Counted from the first letter of the stretch, positions 34,096 to 44,890 are shown. The stretch is DNA of 64,000 bases from Methylibium sp. Root1272 (GCF_001425905.1 NZ_LMDY01000013.1:125194-189193), one strand, 5' to 3'. Made by a program: numbers and translations. Notes: generated by a model not told the origin, from the letters alone.

Positions 34096-34938
34096 ATGCT
34101 CGCGCCCACGCCCCGGGCGGCGCCCGCCGCGGCCGCCCTCATGCTGATGGACGCCTACCGCGTGGCGGCCGAGCCCTACTACCGCAGCGTCGGCGACGAG
34201 CTGGCGCTGTTCGAGGCGGCCTGCGCGCAGCGCCTGCCGGTCATGCTGAAGGGCCCCACCGGCTGCGGCAAGACGCGGCTGGTGGAGCGCATGGCCTGGG
34301 CGCTGCAGCGCCCGCTCATCACCGTGGCCTGCAACGACGACACCAGCGTGGGCGACCTGGTGGGCCGCCACCTGCTCGACGCCGACGGCACGCACTGGCA
34401 GGACGGCCCGCTGACGCTGGCGGTGCGGCACGGCGCCATCTGCTACCTCGACGAGGTGGTGGAGGCGCGGGCCGACACGCTGGCGGTGATCCACCCGCTC
34501 ACCGACACGCGGCGCCTGCTGCCCATCGACCGCCGCAACGAGCTGCTGAAGGCGCACCCCGACTTCCAGCTGGTGGTGTCCTACAACCCCGGCACGCCGG
34601 GCGCGCCGCGCGAGCTGAAGGCTGCCACCCGGCAGCGCTTCTGCGCGCTGGACTGCAGCTACCCCGGCACCGAGGTGGAGGTGGAGATCGTGGCGCGCGA
34701 GTCCGGCATCCCCACCGACCTGGCCGCCAGCCTGGTGGCGCTGGGCGTGCGCACGCGCCGCCTGCAGGGCGAGGGCCTGGACGAAGGCGCGTCGACGCGC
34801 ATGCTGGTGCGCGCCGCGCAGCTGATCGCCGGCGGCACCGCGCCGGCCGCGGCCTGCCGCATGGCGCTGGTGGCGCCGCTGTCCGACGACCCCGACCTCG
34901 GCGCCGCGCTGCGGGCGGCGGTGGACGCCAGCTTCTGA
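34096..34938 (+). CDS. CbbQ/NirQ/NorQ-type AAA ATPase
   Basis: 280-residue MoxR-class AAA ATPase. Walker A is GPTGCGKT (53-60), Walker B AICYLDEV, followed by the sensor-like VVSYNPGTPGAPRELKAATR. The N-terminal YRVAAEPYYRSVGDELALFE is typical of the CbbQ/NorQ group, which works with a VWA partner to assemble or reactivate metal or carboxylase enzymes. It is 16 bp downstream of amiE and 14 bp upstream of the VWA gene, so the three are likely one operon. A role as amidase activase is a guess. Confidence 0.9.
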   Translation: MLAPTPRAAPAAAALMLMDAYRVAAEPYYRSVGDELALFEAACAQRLPVMLKGPTGCGKTRLVERMAWALQRPLITVACNDDTSVGDLVGRHLLDADGTHWQDGPLTLAVRHGAICYLDEVVEARADTLAVIHPLTDTRRLLPIDRRNELLKAHPDFQLVVSYNPGTPGAPRELKAATRQRFCALDCSYPGTEVEVEIVARESGIPTDLAASLVALGVRTRRLQGEGLDEGASTRMLVRAAQLIAGGTAPAAACRMALVAPLSDDPDLGAALRAAVDASF

Positions 34939-34952
34939 TCGCCGCCCCGCGC

Positions 34953-36653
34953 ATGGCCGCCCCGTTGCCGGCCCGCGCGGCCGCTGCCTCCTCCCCTGCT
35001 GCGGGCGCACCGCCGTGGCTGGCGCTGGCCGACATGCGCGCCGAGCTCGGCCCCTACCTGCGCACGCTGTGGCGCGCCGCGCCGGCACTGGCCGAGGCCG
35101 ACGCGCCGCGGCCCTGGCTGTCGGCTCGCGGCGTGCACCTGCCGCCCACGGTGGCGCTGGCCGCGCACGATGCCGACGACGGCGCGGCGCGGCACTGGTA
35201 CCGCGCCGCGGCCACCCACGCCGCCGCGCACCGCGCCTACGGCAGCCAGCCGCTGGCGCGCGGCCACAGCGGGCCGGTGGTGCGCGCGCTGGTCGGGCTG
35301 CTGGAGGACGCGCGGGTGGAGCACCTGGCCTGCCGCGAGCTGCCCGGACTGCGCCGGCTGTGGCTGCGCTTTCACACCGCCAGCCCGGCGCTGGGCGACG
35401 GCTTCGAGGCGCTGATGCAGCGGCTGGCGCGCAGCCTGCTCGACGCCGGCTACGGCGACCCGCACCCCTGGGTGGCGAAGGGCCGGCGGCTGTTCTTCCT
35501 GGACGACCACGGCCAGGTGCTCGCGGTACCGCACACCGCCGCGCTGCGCACGCTGGCCGCGCGGCTGGGCCACGACATCGGCCAGATGCGCGCCGGCTTC
35601 AACGACCGCGAGTACCTGGTGCAGCCGAGCTACCGCGACGACAACGCCTGGCTGTGGCTGCCCGAGCAGGCCGCGCCGGCGGCCGAGACCCCGGTGCCGC
35701 AGCCGCAGGCGGCCGGCGCGAGCGATGAACGACAACCGCCGCAGCCCGCGCAGGCACCACCCGAGGCCGCGCGCTACCGCTACCCCGAATGGGACCGGCT
35801 GATCGCGCGCCAGCGGCCCGCCTGGTGCACGGTGCTGGAGACGCGGCCGCTCGCCCTGCCGCGATCGGGGCGTGAGGCGGTGGCCGCCCGCACCGCGCGG
35901 CGCAGGCCGCCGCGCGTGCCGGTGACGCCGGCGTTCGCGCGCGGCGCACAGCACGACGGCGACGAGTTCGACCTCGACGCGCTGGGGCAGGCCGCCACCG
36001 CCGGCCGCGCCGGCCTGGCCCCCGACGCGCGCGTGCACCGCCGCCGCGCGCGGCAGGCCGAGCCGCGCGCCAGCCTGTGGCTGATCGATGCGTCGGCCTC
36101 CAGTGCGGGGCCGGTGCGCGGACACGACGGTGCGACCAGCCTGCTGCAGGCGGCGCGCCAGGCGGCCTGGCTGGCGGCCCGCAGCGCCCAGGGGCCGCGC
36201 CACGCCTGCGCGATCCACGGCTTCTGCTCCGAGGGCCGCGAGGCGGTGCACTACCGGCGGCTGAAGGACTTCGGCGACGCGCTGGACGCCGAAGCGGCGG
36301 CGCGCCTGGACGGGCTGGCCGCCGGCCTGTCGACCCGGCTGGGCGCGGCGCTGCGCCATGCCACCGCGCTGCTGGGCCGGCAACGCGCCACGCGGCGCAC
36401 GCTGGTGCTGGTGAGCGACGGCGAGCCGCACGACATCGACACGCACGACACCCGCTACCTGGTGGAGGACGCGCGCCGCGCGGTGCAGGCTGCGGCGCGG
36501 CGTGGCATCACGGTGCGCTGCGTGGGGCTGGACCCGGCGGCGGCTCCGGCGCTGCGGCGCATCTTCGGCGCCGGCGGCTACTGCGTGCCGGCAAGGGCCG
36601 ACGCGCTGCCGGCGCTGCTGGCGCGCGCGGCGCTGGCGAGCCCCGGGCGCTGA
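34953..36653 (+). CDS. VWA-domain partner protein (CbbO/NorD-like)
   Basis: 566 residues with an N-terminal helical part and a C-terminal von Willebrand A domain whose MIDAS motif is DASAS (Asp379, Ser381, Ser383), then GLSTRLGAALRHAT and LVSDGEPHD. This is the CbbO/NorD architecture. The central stretch (about 240-360) is Pro/Ala/Arg-rich. It should form a complex with the upstream ATPase, in which the VWA subunit chooses the client. The client is unknown; AmiE is the candidate from gene order. Confidence 0.88.
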   Translation: MAAPLPARAAAASSPAAGAPPWLALADMRAELGPYLRTLWRAAPALAEADAPRPWLSARGVHLPPTVALAAHDADDGAARHWYRAAATHAAAHRAYGSQPLARGHSGPVVRALVGLLEDARVEHLACRELPGLRRLWLRFHTASPALGDGFEALMQRLARSLLDAGYGDPHPWVAKGRRLFFLDDHGQVLAVPHTAALRTLAARLGHDIGQMRAGFNDREYLVQPSYRDDNAWLWLPEQAAPAAETPVPQPQAAGASDERQPPQPAQAPPEAARYRYPEWDRLIARQRPAWCTVLETRPLALPRSGREAVAARTARRRPPRVPVTPAFARGAQHDGDEFDLDALGQAATAGRAGLAPDARVHRRRARQAEPRASLWLIDASASSAGPVRGHDGATSLLQAARQAAWLAARSAQGPRHACAIHGFCSEGREAVHYRRLKDFGDALDAEAAARLDGLAAGLSTRLGAALRHATALLGRQRATRRTLVLVSDGEPHDIDTHDTRYLVEDARRAVQAAARRGITVRCVGLDPAAAPALRRIFGAGGYCVPARADALPALLARAALASPGR

Positions 36654-36760
36654 ACGCCCCGCGCGGGCGGCGGGGCTTGGTTTGGCCGGCTGCCAGGGGC
36701 GGCGTGCTGCGGCATCATCGTGGGCCCCGCCCTCCCCGACCCCGACACAGGACCCTTCCC

Positions 36761-37303
36761 ATGAGCTTCAACACCGAACCCCAGCCCGGCGTCTGCGAAC
36801 AGGCCCCGGCCGCGACGAAGGGCTTCACGCTGAACCACAGCATGCTGCGCGTGAAGGACCCGAAGGTTGCGCTGGACTTCTACACACGCGTACTCGGCAT
36901 GCGCCTGCTGCGCAAGCTGGACTTTCCGGAGATGAGCTTCTCGCTCTACTTCCTGGCGCAGGCCGAGGAGGCCGCCACGGCGCCGCAGGACGTGGGCGAG
37001 CGCACCGCCTGGACCTTCGCGCAGCGCGGCATCCTGGAGCTGACGCACAACTGGGGCACCGAGAACGACGCCGAGTTCAATTACCACGACGGCAACGCCA
37101 AGCCGCAGGGCTTCGGCCACATCTGCATCTCGGTGCCCGACCTCGACGCCGCGGTGCGCTGGTTCGACGAGAACGGCGTGACCTACGTGAAGCGGCCCGA
37201 GCAGGGCAAGATGAAGGACGTGGCCTTCATCAAGGACGCCGACGGCTACTGGATCGAGATCGTCGAGCCGGCGCGGCTGGCGAAGCTGGGACGCCCGGCT
37301 TGA
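36761..37303 (+). CDS. gloA: Lactoylglutathione lyase (glyoxalase I)
   Basis: 180-residue VOC-fold metalloenzyme that turns the hemithioacetal of methylglyoxal and glutathione into S-lactoylglutathione. The metal ligands are seen as LNHSMLRVKD (His26), a Glu in ILELTHNWG, GFGHICIS and YWIEIVEP (last Glu). The extended N-terminus and the FSLYFLAQAEE loop match the long, eukaryote/Pseudomonas-type Zn-dependent enzyme. It ends in a TTGA overlap with the next small gene. Confidence 0.94.
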   Translation: MSFNTEPQPGVCEQAPAATKGFTLNHSMLRVKDPKVALDFYTRVLGMRLLRKLDFPEMSFSLYFLAQAEEAATAPQDVGERTAWTFAQRGILELTHNWGTENDAEFNYHDGNAKPQGFGHICISVPDLDAAVRWFDENGVTYVKRPEQGKMKDVAFIKDADGYWIEIVEPARLAKLGRPA

Positions 37304-37647
37304 GCGACGCCGCGGCGCCCGAGCGCTGGTCTGCCGACGCCGGCGAGCGCGACGTGGCCCGGCTGGAGATCCCGCCGCACGCGAGCCGCGAGCGGGGCTT
37401 CGAGATCTACTGCAGCCTGGCCGTGAAGGCGCAGGGCAGCGGCGAGGCCTGGCACGAGCTGCGGGTGCTGGTGGACGGCGCGCTGGCGTGGTCGCGCCGC
37501 GTGAGCACGCAGCCGGGCGGCCGCGATTCGCTCGACGTGCGGCTGCGCCGCCAGGTGCCGGCCGGCCAGCCGCTGCGGCTGACCGCGGTGGCGCAGACGC
37601 AGCGCGCCGCGCGGCTGGGGCTGGTGATCACCGCCGACGAGGAATGA
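37300..37647 (+). CDS. Small hypothetical protein overlapping gloA
   Basis: 115 residues, not recognised. It would start at TTG 37300, which shares TTGA with the gloA stop, the usual form of translational coupling. The sequence (ARLEIPPHASRERGFEIYCS, LVDGALAWSRRV) looks like a beta-sandwich and ends with an aliphatic strand, LGLVITADEE. Codon use fits the genome. No signal peptide. Confidence 0.6.
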   Translation: MSDAAAPERWSADAGERDVARLEIPPHASRERGFEIYCSLAVKAQGSGEAWHELRVLVDGALAWSRRVSTQPGGRDSLDVRLRRQVPAGQPLRLTAVAQTQRAARLGLVITADEE

Positions 37648-37682
37648 CGGCGCATCAACGGACAACGAACGGGGTGACGACG

Positions 37683-38588
37683 ATGGGCAGCAGTTGGTTC
37701 GAAGGTTTCGAGAGCCGCACGTTCGACATCGACGGCGTGCCGCTGTTCGCCCGCTACGGCGGCCAGGCCGACGGGCCGCCGCTGCTGCTGCTGCACGGCT
37801 ACCCGCAGACGCACGCGATCTGGCATCGCGCAGCGCAGCGGCTCGGTGAGCGCTACCGGCTGGTGATGCCCGACCTGCGCGGCTACGGCCGCTCGGCCAA
37901 GCCGCCGGGCACGCACGACCACGCCAACTACAGCAAGCGCGCGATGGCGGCCGACGTGCTGGGCGTGATGCGCGCACTGGGCCACGAGCGCTTCTTCGTG
38001 GCCGGCCACGACCGCGGCGGGCGCGTGGCGCACCGGCTGGCGCTGGACCATCCGAAGGCGGTGCGCAAGCTGTGCGTGCTGGACATCGTGCCGACGCTGA
38101 CGATGTACGAGCGCACCGACATGGCTTTCGCGCAGGCCTACTACCACTGGTTCTACCTGATCCAGCCGGCGCCGCTGCCCGAGAAGCAGATCGGCGCCGA
38201 CCCGGGCTGGTACCTGCGCCACACGCTGGGCGGCTGGGGCAGCAAGGGTATCGGCTACATCGAACCGGAGGCGCTGGCCGACTACGACCGCGGCTACTGC
38301 ACCCCCGAGGGCGTGCACGGCGCGTGCGAGGACTACCGCGCGGCCGCCGGCATCGACCTCGAGCACGACCGCGCCAGCCGCAAGGCCGGCCAGCGCGTGG
38401 CCTGCGACCTGCACGTGCTGTGGGGGGCACGCGGCGTGGTGGCCAAACAGTTCCAGCCGATCGCCGACTGGCAGGCCGCGTGCAGCGGCGCGGTGAGCGG
38501 CTACGCGGTGCCGGCCGGGCACTTCATTCCCGAGGAGCTGCCAGCGCTGACGGCGACGGAGTTGCAGAACTTCTTCGGGGGCGACTGA
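37683..38588 (+). CDS. Haloacetate (fluoroacetate-type) dehalogenase
   Basis: 301-residue alpha/beta hydrolase. The nucleophile is Asp110 in GHDRGGR, with Arg111 and Arg114 to bind the carboxylate, Asp134 and His280 (AGHFIPEE) completing the triad. His155 and Trp156 (YYHWFYL) and Tyr218 form the halide pocket. These positions are the same, or within one residue, as recalled for Rhodopseudomonas fluoroacetate dehalogenase, so cleavage of C-F or C-Cl in haloacetates is likely. ATG 37683 with GGGGTG upstream is preferred over ATG 37644, which overlaps the preceding stop. Confidence 0.85.
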   Translation: MGSSWFEGFESRTFDIDGVPLFARYGGQADGPPLLLLHGYPQTHAIWHRAAQRLGERYRLVMPDLRGYGRSAKPPGTHDHANYSKRAMAADVLGVMRALGHERFFVAGHDRGGRVAHRLALDHPKAVRKLCVLDIVPTLTMYERTDMAFAQAYYHWFYLIQPAPLPEKQIGADPGWYLRHTLGGWGSKGIGYIEPEALADYDRGYCTPEGVHGACEDYRAAAGIDLEHDRASRKAGQRVACDLHVLWGARGVVAKQFQPIADWQAACSGAVSGYAVPAGHFIPEELPALTATELQNFFGGD

Positions 38589-38658
38589 GAAAGCTCGGAT
38601 GGCCGCTGACACCCGGCCCGGCTAGCATCCGCCGGTCGCCGCGATCCGAGGAACCGTC

Positions 38659-40323
38659 ATGCCCGCCTGGCTGTTGCGCCTGAACGAACACTTCCCGATC
38701 CGCTACTTCGTCTGGCTGGCCTGCGCGGTGGGGGCGCTGCTGAGCGCGTTGGTGTGGGTGGCGACCGGCAGCGGCGGCCTGCTGGTGCTGGTGTTCGTGG
38801 CGCTGGTGGGCACCGGCGTGCACGACGTACGGCAGTCGCGCCACTCGGTGCTGCGCAACTACCCGGTGATCGGCCACCTGCGCTTCTTCTTCGAGTTCAT
38901 CCGCCCGGAGATGCGGCAGTACTTCATCGAGGGCGACAACGAGGCCGCGCCGTTCTCGCGCCAGCAGCGCTCGCTGGTCTACCAGCGCGCCAAGGGCGAG
39001 CCCGACAAGCGACCGTTCGGCACGCAGCACGATGTGGGCGCCGAGGGCTACGAATGGATCAACCATTCGATCGCACCCACCACGCTGTCCAGCCACGACT
39101 TCCGCATCACGGTGGGCGGTGAGCGCGCACAGCCGTACAGCGCGTCGATCTTCAACATCTCGGCGATGAGCTTCGGTGCGCTGAGCGCGAACGCCATCCT
39201 CGCGCTGAATGCCGGCGCCAAGCGCGGCGGCTTCGCGCACGACACCGGCGAAGGCTCGATCAGCCGCTACCACCGTGAGCACGGCGGCGACCTGATCTGG
39301 GAGATCGGCTCGGGCTACTTCGGCTGCCGCCACGACGACGGCTCGTTCAGCGAGGAGCGCTTCGCCGAGACCGCGCGCGATCCGCAGGTGAAGATGATCG
39401 AGCTCAAGCTGAGCCAGGGCGCCAAGCCCGGCCACGGCGGCGTGCTGCCGGGCCCGAAGGTGACGCCGGAGATCGCCGCGGCACGCGGCGTGGCGGTGGG
39501 CGTGGACTGCGTGTCGCCGTCGCGGCACGCCGCCTTCGACTCGCCGGTGGGCATGCTGCAGTTCATCGACAAGCTGCGCACGCTGTCGGGCGGCAAGCCG
39601 GTGGGCTTCAAGCTGTGCATCGGCCACCCGTGGGAGTGGTTCGCGATCGCCAAGGCGATGCGCGAGACCAAGCTGCTGCCGGACTTCATCGTCGTCGACG
39701 GCGCCGAGGGCGGCACCGGCGCGGCGCCGCTGGAGTTCACCGACCATGTGGGCGCGCCGCTGCAGGAAGGGCTGCTGCTGGTGCACAACACGCTGACCGG
39801 CATCGGCCTGCGCGATCGCATCCAGCTCGGCTGCGCCGGCAAGGTGGTGAGCGCCTTCGACATCGCGCGGCTGATGGCGCTGGGCGCCGACTGGTGCAAC
39901 GCGGGGCGCGGCTTCATGTTCGCGCTGGGCTGCATCCAGGCCCAGGCCTGCCACACCGGCCACTGCCCGACCGGCGTGACCACGCAGGATCCGATGCGCC
40001 AGAAGGCGCTGGTGGTGCCGACCAAGGCCGACCGCGTGTTCATGTTCCACCAGGAGACGCTGCGCGCGCTGAAGGAACTGGTGCAGGCCGCCGGGCTGCA
40101 GCACCCGCGCGAGATCACTGCCGCGCACATCGTGCGGCGCGTGGCCGACCACGAGGTGAAGCTGCTGGCGACGCTGCTGCCGTTCGTGAAGCCGGGCGCG
40201 CTGCTGGCCGCCGAGCGCGGCGAGATCGACTGGCCGCACCAGGTGTTCCGGCTCTACTGGCCGCGCGCGAGTGCGCATTCCTTCTTGCACCAACCTGATC
40301 CGCTGGCGACAGCGGCGGCCTGA
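38659..40323 (+). CDS. FMN-binding glutamate-synthase-like membrane protein
   Basis: 554 residues. Two N-terminal membrane helices (about 15-55), then a GltS-type FMN domain: ISAMSFGALSANAILALNAG, GHGGVLPGPKVT, VVDGAEGGTGAAPLEF and ALGCIQAQACHTGHCPTGV with the 3Fe-4S-type Cys set. It lacks the amidotransferase domain, so it is not a complete glutamate synthase. Members of this family are of unknown reaction, some thought to use ammonia or another electron acceptor. Stands alone, 66 bp before the two-component pair. Confidence 0.85.
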   Translation: MPAWLLRLNEHFPIRYFVWLACAVGALLSALVWVATGSGGLLVLVFVALVGTGVHDVRQSRHSVLRNYPVIGHLRFFFEFIRPEMRQYFIEGDNEAAPFSRQQRSLVYQRAKGEPDKRPFGTQHDVGAEGYEWINHSIAPTTLSSHDFRITVGGERAQPYSASIFNISAMSFGALSANAILALNAGAKRGGFAHDTGEGSISRYHREHGGDLIWEIGSGYFGCRHDDGSFSEERFAETARDPQVKMIELKLSQGAKPGHGGVLPGPKVTPEIAAARGVAVGVDCVSPSRHAAFDSPVGMLQFIDKLRTLSGGKPVGFKLCIGHPWEWFAIAKAMRETKLLPDFIVVDGAEGGTGAAPLEFTDHVGAPLQEGLLLVHNTLTGIGLRDRIQLGCAGKVVSAFDIARLMALGADWCNAGRGFMFALGCIQAQACHTGHCPTGVTTQDPMRQKALVVPTKADRVFMFHQETLRALKELVQAAGLQHPREITAAHIVRRVADHEVKLLATLLPFVKPGALLAAERGEIDWPHQVFRLYWPRASAHSFLHQPDPLATAAA

Positions 40324-40389
40324 GCGACTAAGCTGACGGCAGGCGGCCCCCGAACGCCCCAGAGTAACGGTCCCCAGGAGACGACAAGC

Positions 40390-41127
40390 GTGCTGAAGGT
40401 TTATCTCGTCGAAGACGATCCGCTGGTGGCCCAGCATGTGCTGGACACGCTGAACGACGCGCCGGGCATCCGCTGCGTCGGCCACGCCAACCGGCTGGGC
40501 ATCGCGCGCATCGACCTGCCGCAGTGCCGCCCCGACGTGCTGCTGTCCGACCTGGGCCTGCCCGACGGCGACGGCACCGAGCTGATCGGCGAGCTGAGCC
40601 ACGCGCCCGCGATCGACGGCGTATGGCATCCGCACATCCTGGTGTTCTCGGTGTTCGGCGACGAGGCGCGCGTGATCCAGGCCATCGAGGCCGGCGCCGA
40701 CGGCTACTTCCTGAAGGGCTGCACCTCGGAAGAGCTGGTGCGGGCCGTCGAGCAGGCCGCGCGCGGCGAGTCGCCCATCTCGCCGGCGATCGCACGCCAC
40801 CTGCTCAAGCGCTTCCGCGAGGACGGCTTCAGCGACACGAGCTTTCGCGACTCGGGCTTCTCGGAGTTCGGCAACAGCGGCGGCGGGTCCGACACCGGCA
40901 TGATGGATCTCGACGAGCCCTCGCGCCGTGACCACGAGGTCAGCGCGCGCGAGCACGAGGTGCTGCGGCTGGTGGCCCAGGGCTATGTCAGCGAGGAGAT
41001 CGCCGAACGCCTGCTGACCACGCCGAGCGCCGTGGCCACCGCGGTGCGCAACGTCTACCGCAAGCTGCAGTTGGGGCAGCGCGCCCGCGCCACCGTGCAG
41101 GCGCAGTCCCGTCCCGGCTGGGCGTGA
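40390..41127 (+). CDS. LuxR-type response regulator
   Basis: 245 residues. The receiver domain has Asp54 (VLLSDLGLPDGDG), and the C-terminal LuxR HTH is VSAREHEVLRLVAQGYVSEE. A Ser/Asp-rich linker of about 40 residues separates them (near 145-180, FREDGFSDTSFRDSGFSEFG). The start codon is GTG 40390. Its stop overlaps the downstream kinase start (GTGA), so the pair is translationally coupled. The target genes are unknown. Confidence 0.9.
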   Translation: MLKVYLVEDDPLVAQHVLDTLNDAPGIRCVGHANRLGIARIDLPQCRPDVLLSDLGLPDGDGTELIGELSHAPAIDGVWHPHILVFSVFGDEARVIQAIEAGADGYFLKGCTSEELVRAVEQAARGESPISPAIARHLLKRFREDGFSDTSFRDSGFSEFGNSGGGSDTGMMDLDEPSRRDHEVSAREHEVLRLVAQGYVSEEIAERLLTTPSAVATAVRNVYRKLQLGQRARATVQAQSRPGWA

Positions 41128-42650
41128 AGCCGGCCCGGCCCGCGCCAGGGCGTGCCGCCCGCTGCGCACCGCGCTGGCGGGAGCTGCTGGCGCTGGCTGC
41201 GAGCGGGCTGCTGGGCAGCGGCTGCAGCGCCGCGCCGCTGATCGCCGTGGACGCGAGCGGCCTGCGCAGCCCGTGGATCGCCGGCGCGGCCGGCGCGCTG
41301 GGCGTGCTGGCGCTGCTGCTGGCCGGCCGCGCGCGGCGCTCGGGCTATGGCTGGTTCGGTGCCGCGAGCCTGCTGTGGGCGCTGCGCGAGGCCACGCTGC
41401 CCGGCGGCCCGGGCGCCGACGCGATGCCTTCGACCGCGGTGCTGCACCAGGCCGGCTTCGCATGGATCGCGGTGCTGGGCGCGCTGTATGCGATGAACGT
41501 GGTGGGACGCGACACGCCGCGCACCCGCCTCGTGCTGGGCGGCTGGGCCGCGGTGGCGTTGGCGCTGGCGGCCGGCGCGGTGCTGCTGCCGGCGCCGATG
41601 CTCGGCACGCTGCTGCGGGCCGGCACGCTGGCGATGGCGATGGGCGTGCTGTGGGTGCTGGCGACCGCGGCGCGGCAGCAGCGCAGCACCCCCGCACTGC
41701 TGCTGACCGTGACCGCCGTGATCGGCCTGGCGATCGGCCTGCGCGACCTGTGGGTGTTCGGCCAGCCGGAGGTCGGCGACGCGGTGGTGGCCTGGAGCCG
41801 CTACACGGTGCTGCTGCTGATCGCGGTGGCGGCCTGGCTGCTGGTGGACGAGTTCACGCGCTCCAGCGCCGAGCTGCGCGCGCTGAACCGCGACCTGCTG
41901 GACCGCGTGGCGCAGAAGGAGCGCGACCTGCAGATGGCGTTCGAGGGCACGCGGCTGCGCGATCAGCAGCAGGCGGTGCTGGCCGAGCGCGACCGCATCC
42001 TGCGCGAGATGCACGACGGCCTGGGCGGCCGGCTGGTGGCGGCGATGGCGCTGACCTCGCAGGTGGAGCGCCAGTCGCTGCCACCGCCGGGCGGCGAGCC
42101 GCGCAGCGTCGACGAGCCGCTGCGCGACCTGAAGCTCACGCTCGACGACTGCCTGGTCGAGCTGCGGCTCGCGCTCGACTCGCTGGAGACCGACCAGCGC
42201 CCGCTGATCGAGGCGCTGGCCGAGCTGCGCTTCCGCGTCGAGCCCTCGCTGCGCGCGGCCGGCGTGCGGCTGGTCTGGCAGCTGGACGACGCGGCGAGCG
42301 AGGTGGAGCTGCCGGCCGCCGAGACGCTGCACGTGCTGCGCATCGTGCGCGAGGCGCTGACCAACGTGATCAAGCACGCCCACGCCACCGTGGTGTGGCT
42401 GCGCCTCGAGGCGCGCGGCACGCAGCGGCTGGCGCTGGCGGTGGTGGACAACGGCCTGCAGCAGCGCATGAGCGAGGCCCAGGTCGACATGCCGCTGTTC
42501 GTGCCGCCGTCCATCGTGCACGGCGGCCGCGGCCTGGCCAACATGCAGCGGCGCGCGACGGCGCTGTCGGCCCGGCTCGACAGCGGCCCGCACCCGGAGG
42601 GTTGGGCGGTGACGCTGGAGTTGCCGCTGCCGGGAGCGGCGGCGGGCTGA
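41124..42650 (+). CDS. Membrane sensor histidine kinase (HisKA_3 type)
   Basis: 508 residues. The N-terminal half contains about seven membrane helices (a 7TM-DISM-like sensor). The dimerisation domain has His297 in REMHDGLGGRL, the NarX/DegS-type H box, and an HATPase domain holds the N box (REALTNVIKHA) and a G-rich HGGRGLANMQRRA segment. Starts at GTG 41124, 4 bp inside the upstream regulator gene. The signal is unknown. Confidence 0.9.
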   Translation: MKPARPAPGRAARCAPRWRELLALAASGLLGSGCSAAPLIAVDASGLRSPWIAGAAGALGVLALLLAGRARRSGYGWFGAASLLWALREATLPGGPGADAMPSTAVLHQAGFAWIAVLGALYAMNVVGRDTPRTRLVLGGWAAVALALAAGAVLLPAPMLGTLLRAGTLAMAMGVLWVLATAARQQRSTPALLLTVTAVIGLAIGLRDLWVFGQPEVGDAVVAWSRYTVLLLIAVAAWLLVDEFTRSSAELRALNRDLLDRVAQKERDLQMAFEGTRLRDQQQAVLAERDRILREMHDGLGGRLVAAMALTSQVERQSLPPPGGEPRSVDEPLRDLKLTLDDCLVELRLALDSLETDQRPLIEALAELRFRVEPSLRAAGVRLVWQLDDAASEVELPAAETLHVLRIVREALTNVIKHAHATVVWLRLEARGTQRLALAVVDNGLQQRMSEAQVDMPLFVPPSIVHGGRGLANMQRRATALSARLDSGPHPEGWAVTLELPLPGAAAG

Positions 42651-42690
42651 GCGGGGGCGAGGGCGCAAGCACCTCATCTCCGGCATTTCT

Positions 42691-42726
42691 CCCTCTCCCG
42701 CGGGCGGGAGAGGGCCGGGGTGAGGG
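42691..42726. repeat. Dispersed palindromic repeat, copy 4
   Basis: CCCTCTCCCGCGGGCGGGAG followed by AGGGCCGGGGTGAGGG. It lies between the convergent histidine kinase and GST genes, 40 bp after the kinase stop, and may also act as a bidirectional transcription stop. Confidence 0.8.
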
Positions 42727-42735
42727 CGCGGTTTC

Positions 42736-43356
42736 TCAGGCCACCGGCGGCGCCGTGTCGGCGAAGCTCTGCCGCTGGTTCAGCTTGTCGAGCAGCTTGG
42801 CCAGCGACGGGTGATCGTCGCGCCACGGGATCTGCGGGAAGCGGAACGACAGCCAGCCGAGCGCGCAGCCGACGGCGATGTCGGCCAGCGTGAAGTGGTT
42901 GCCGCCGCACCACGGGCGATCGCCCAGGCCCTGGCTCATCGCCTGCAGGCTGGCGTCGACCTTGGCCATCTGCCGGTCGATCCAGGCGTTGCTGCGTTCG
43001 GCCTCGCTGCGGCCGGCCCAGTGGCGCTCGAGGCGCGCCGAGATGGCTGCGTCGAGCAGGCCGTCGGCCAGCGCCTCCCAGGTGCGCACCTCGATGCGCT
43101 CGCGGCCCGACGGCGGGATGAGCTTGCCGACCGGCGACAGCATGTCGAGGTACTCGACGATGACGCGCGAGTCGAACACCGCCTCGCCGCCCTCCATCAC
43201 GAGGCAGGGCACCTTGCCGAGCGGGTTGGATTCGGAGATCGTGGTCTCCGGTCCCCACACGTCGTCGAGCACGAACTTGTACTCGAGCTTTTTCTCGGCC
43301 ATCACGACACGGACCTTGCGGACATAGGGGCTGGCGAGCGAACCGATGAGTTTCAT
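42736..43356 (-). CDS. Glutathione S-transferase
   Basis: 206-residue cytoplasmic GST. The thioredoxin-fold N-terminus is MKLIGSLASPYVRKVRVVM with the Ser9 region as likely catalytic hydroxyl, then NPLGKVPCLVM and the glutathione-binding VFDSRVIVEYLD. The C-terminal helical domain has the N-capping box FTLADIAVGCAL. Substrate is unknown; the sequence resembles YibF-like GSTs. Divergent from purB. Confidence 0.93.
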   Translation of the reverse strand: MKLIGSLASPYVRKVRVVMAEKKLEYKFVLDDVWGPETTISESNPLGKVPCLVMEGGEAVFDSRVIVEYLDMLSPVGKLIPPSGRERIEVRTWEALADGLLDAAISARLERHWAGRSEAERSNAWIDRQMAKVDASLQAMSQGLGDRPWCGGNHFTLADIAVGCALGWLSFRFPQIPWRDDHPSLAKLLDKLNQRQSFADTAPPVA

Positions 43357-43390
43357 GGGAGGTGGGGTGTGGGCTGCGAAACGATTCTAG

Positions 43391-44878
<1,488 letters not shown>

Positions 44879-44890
44879 GGCGCGCACGAC

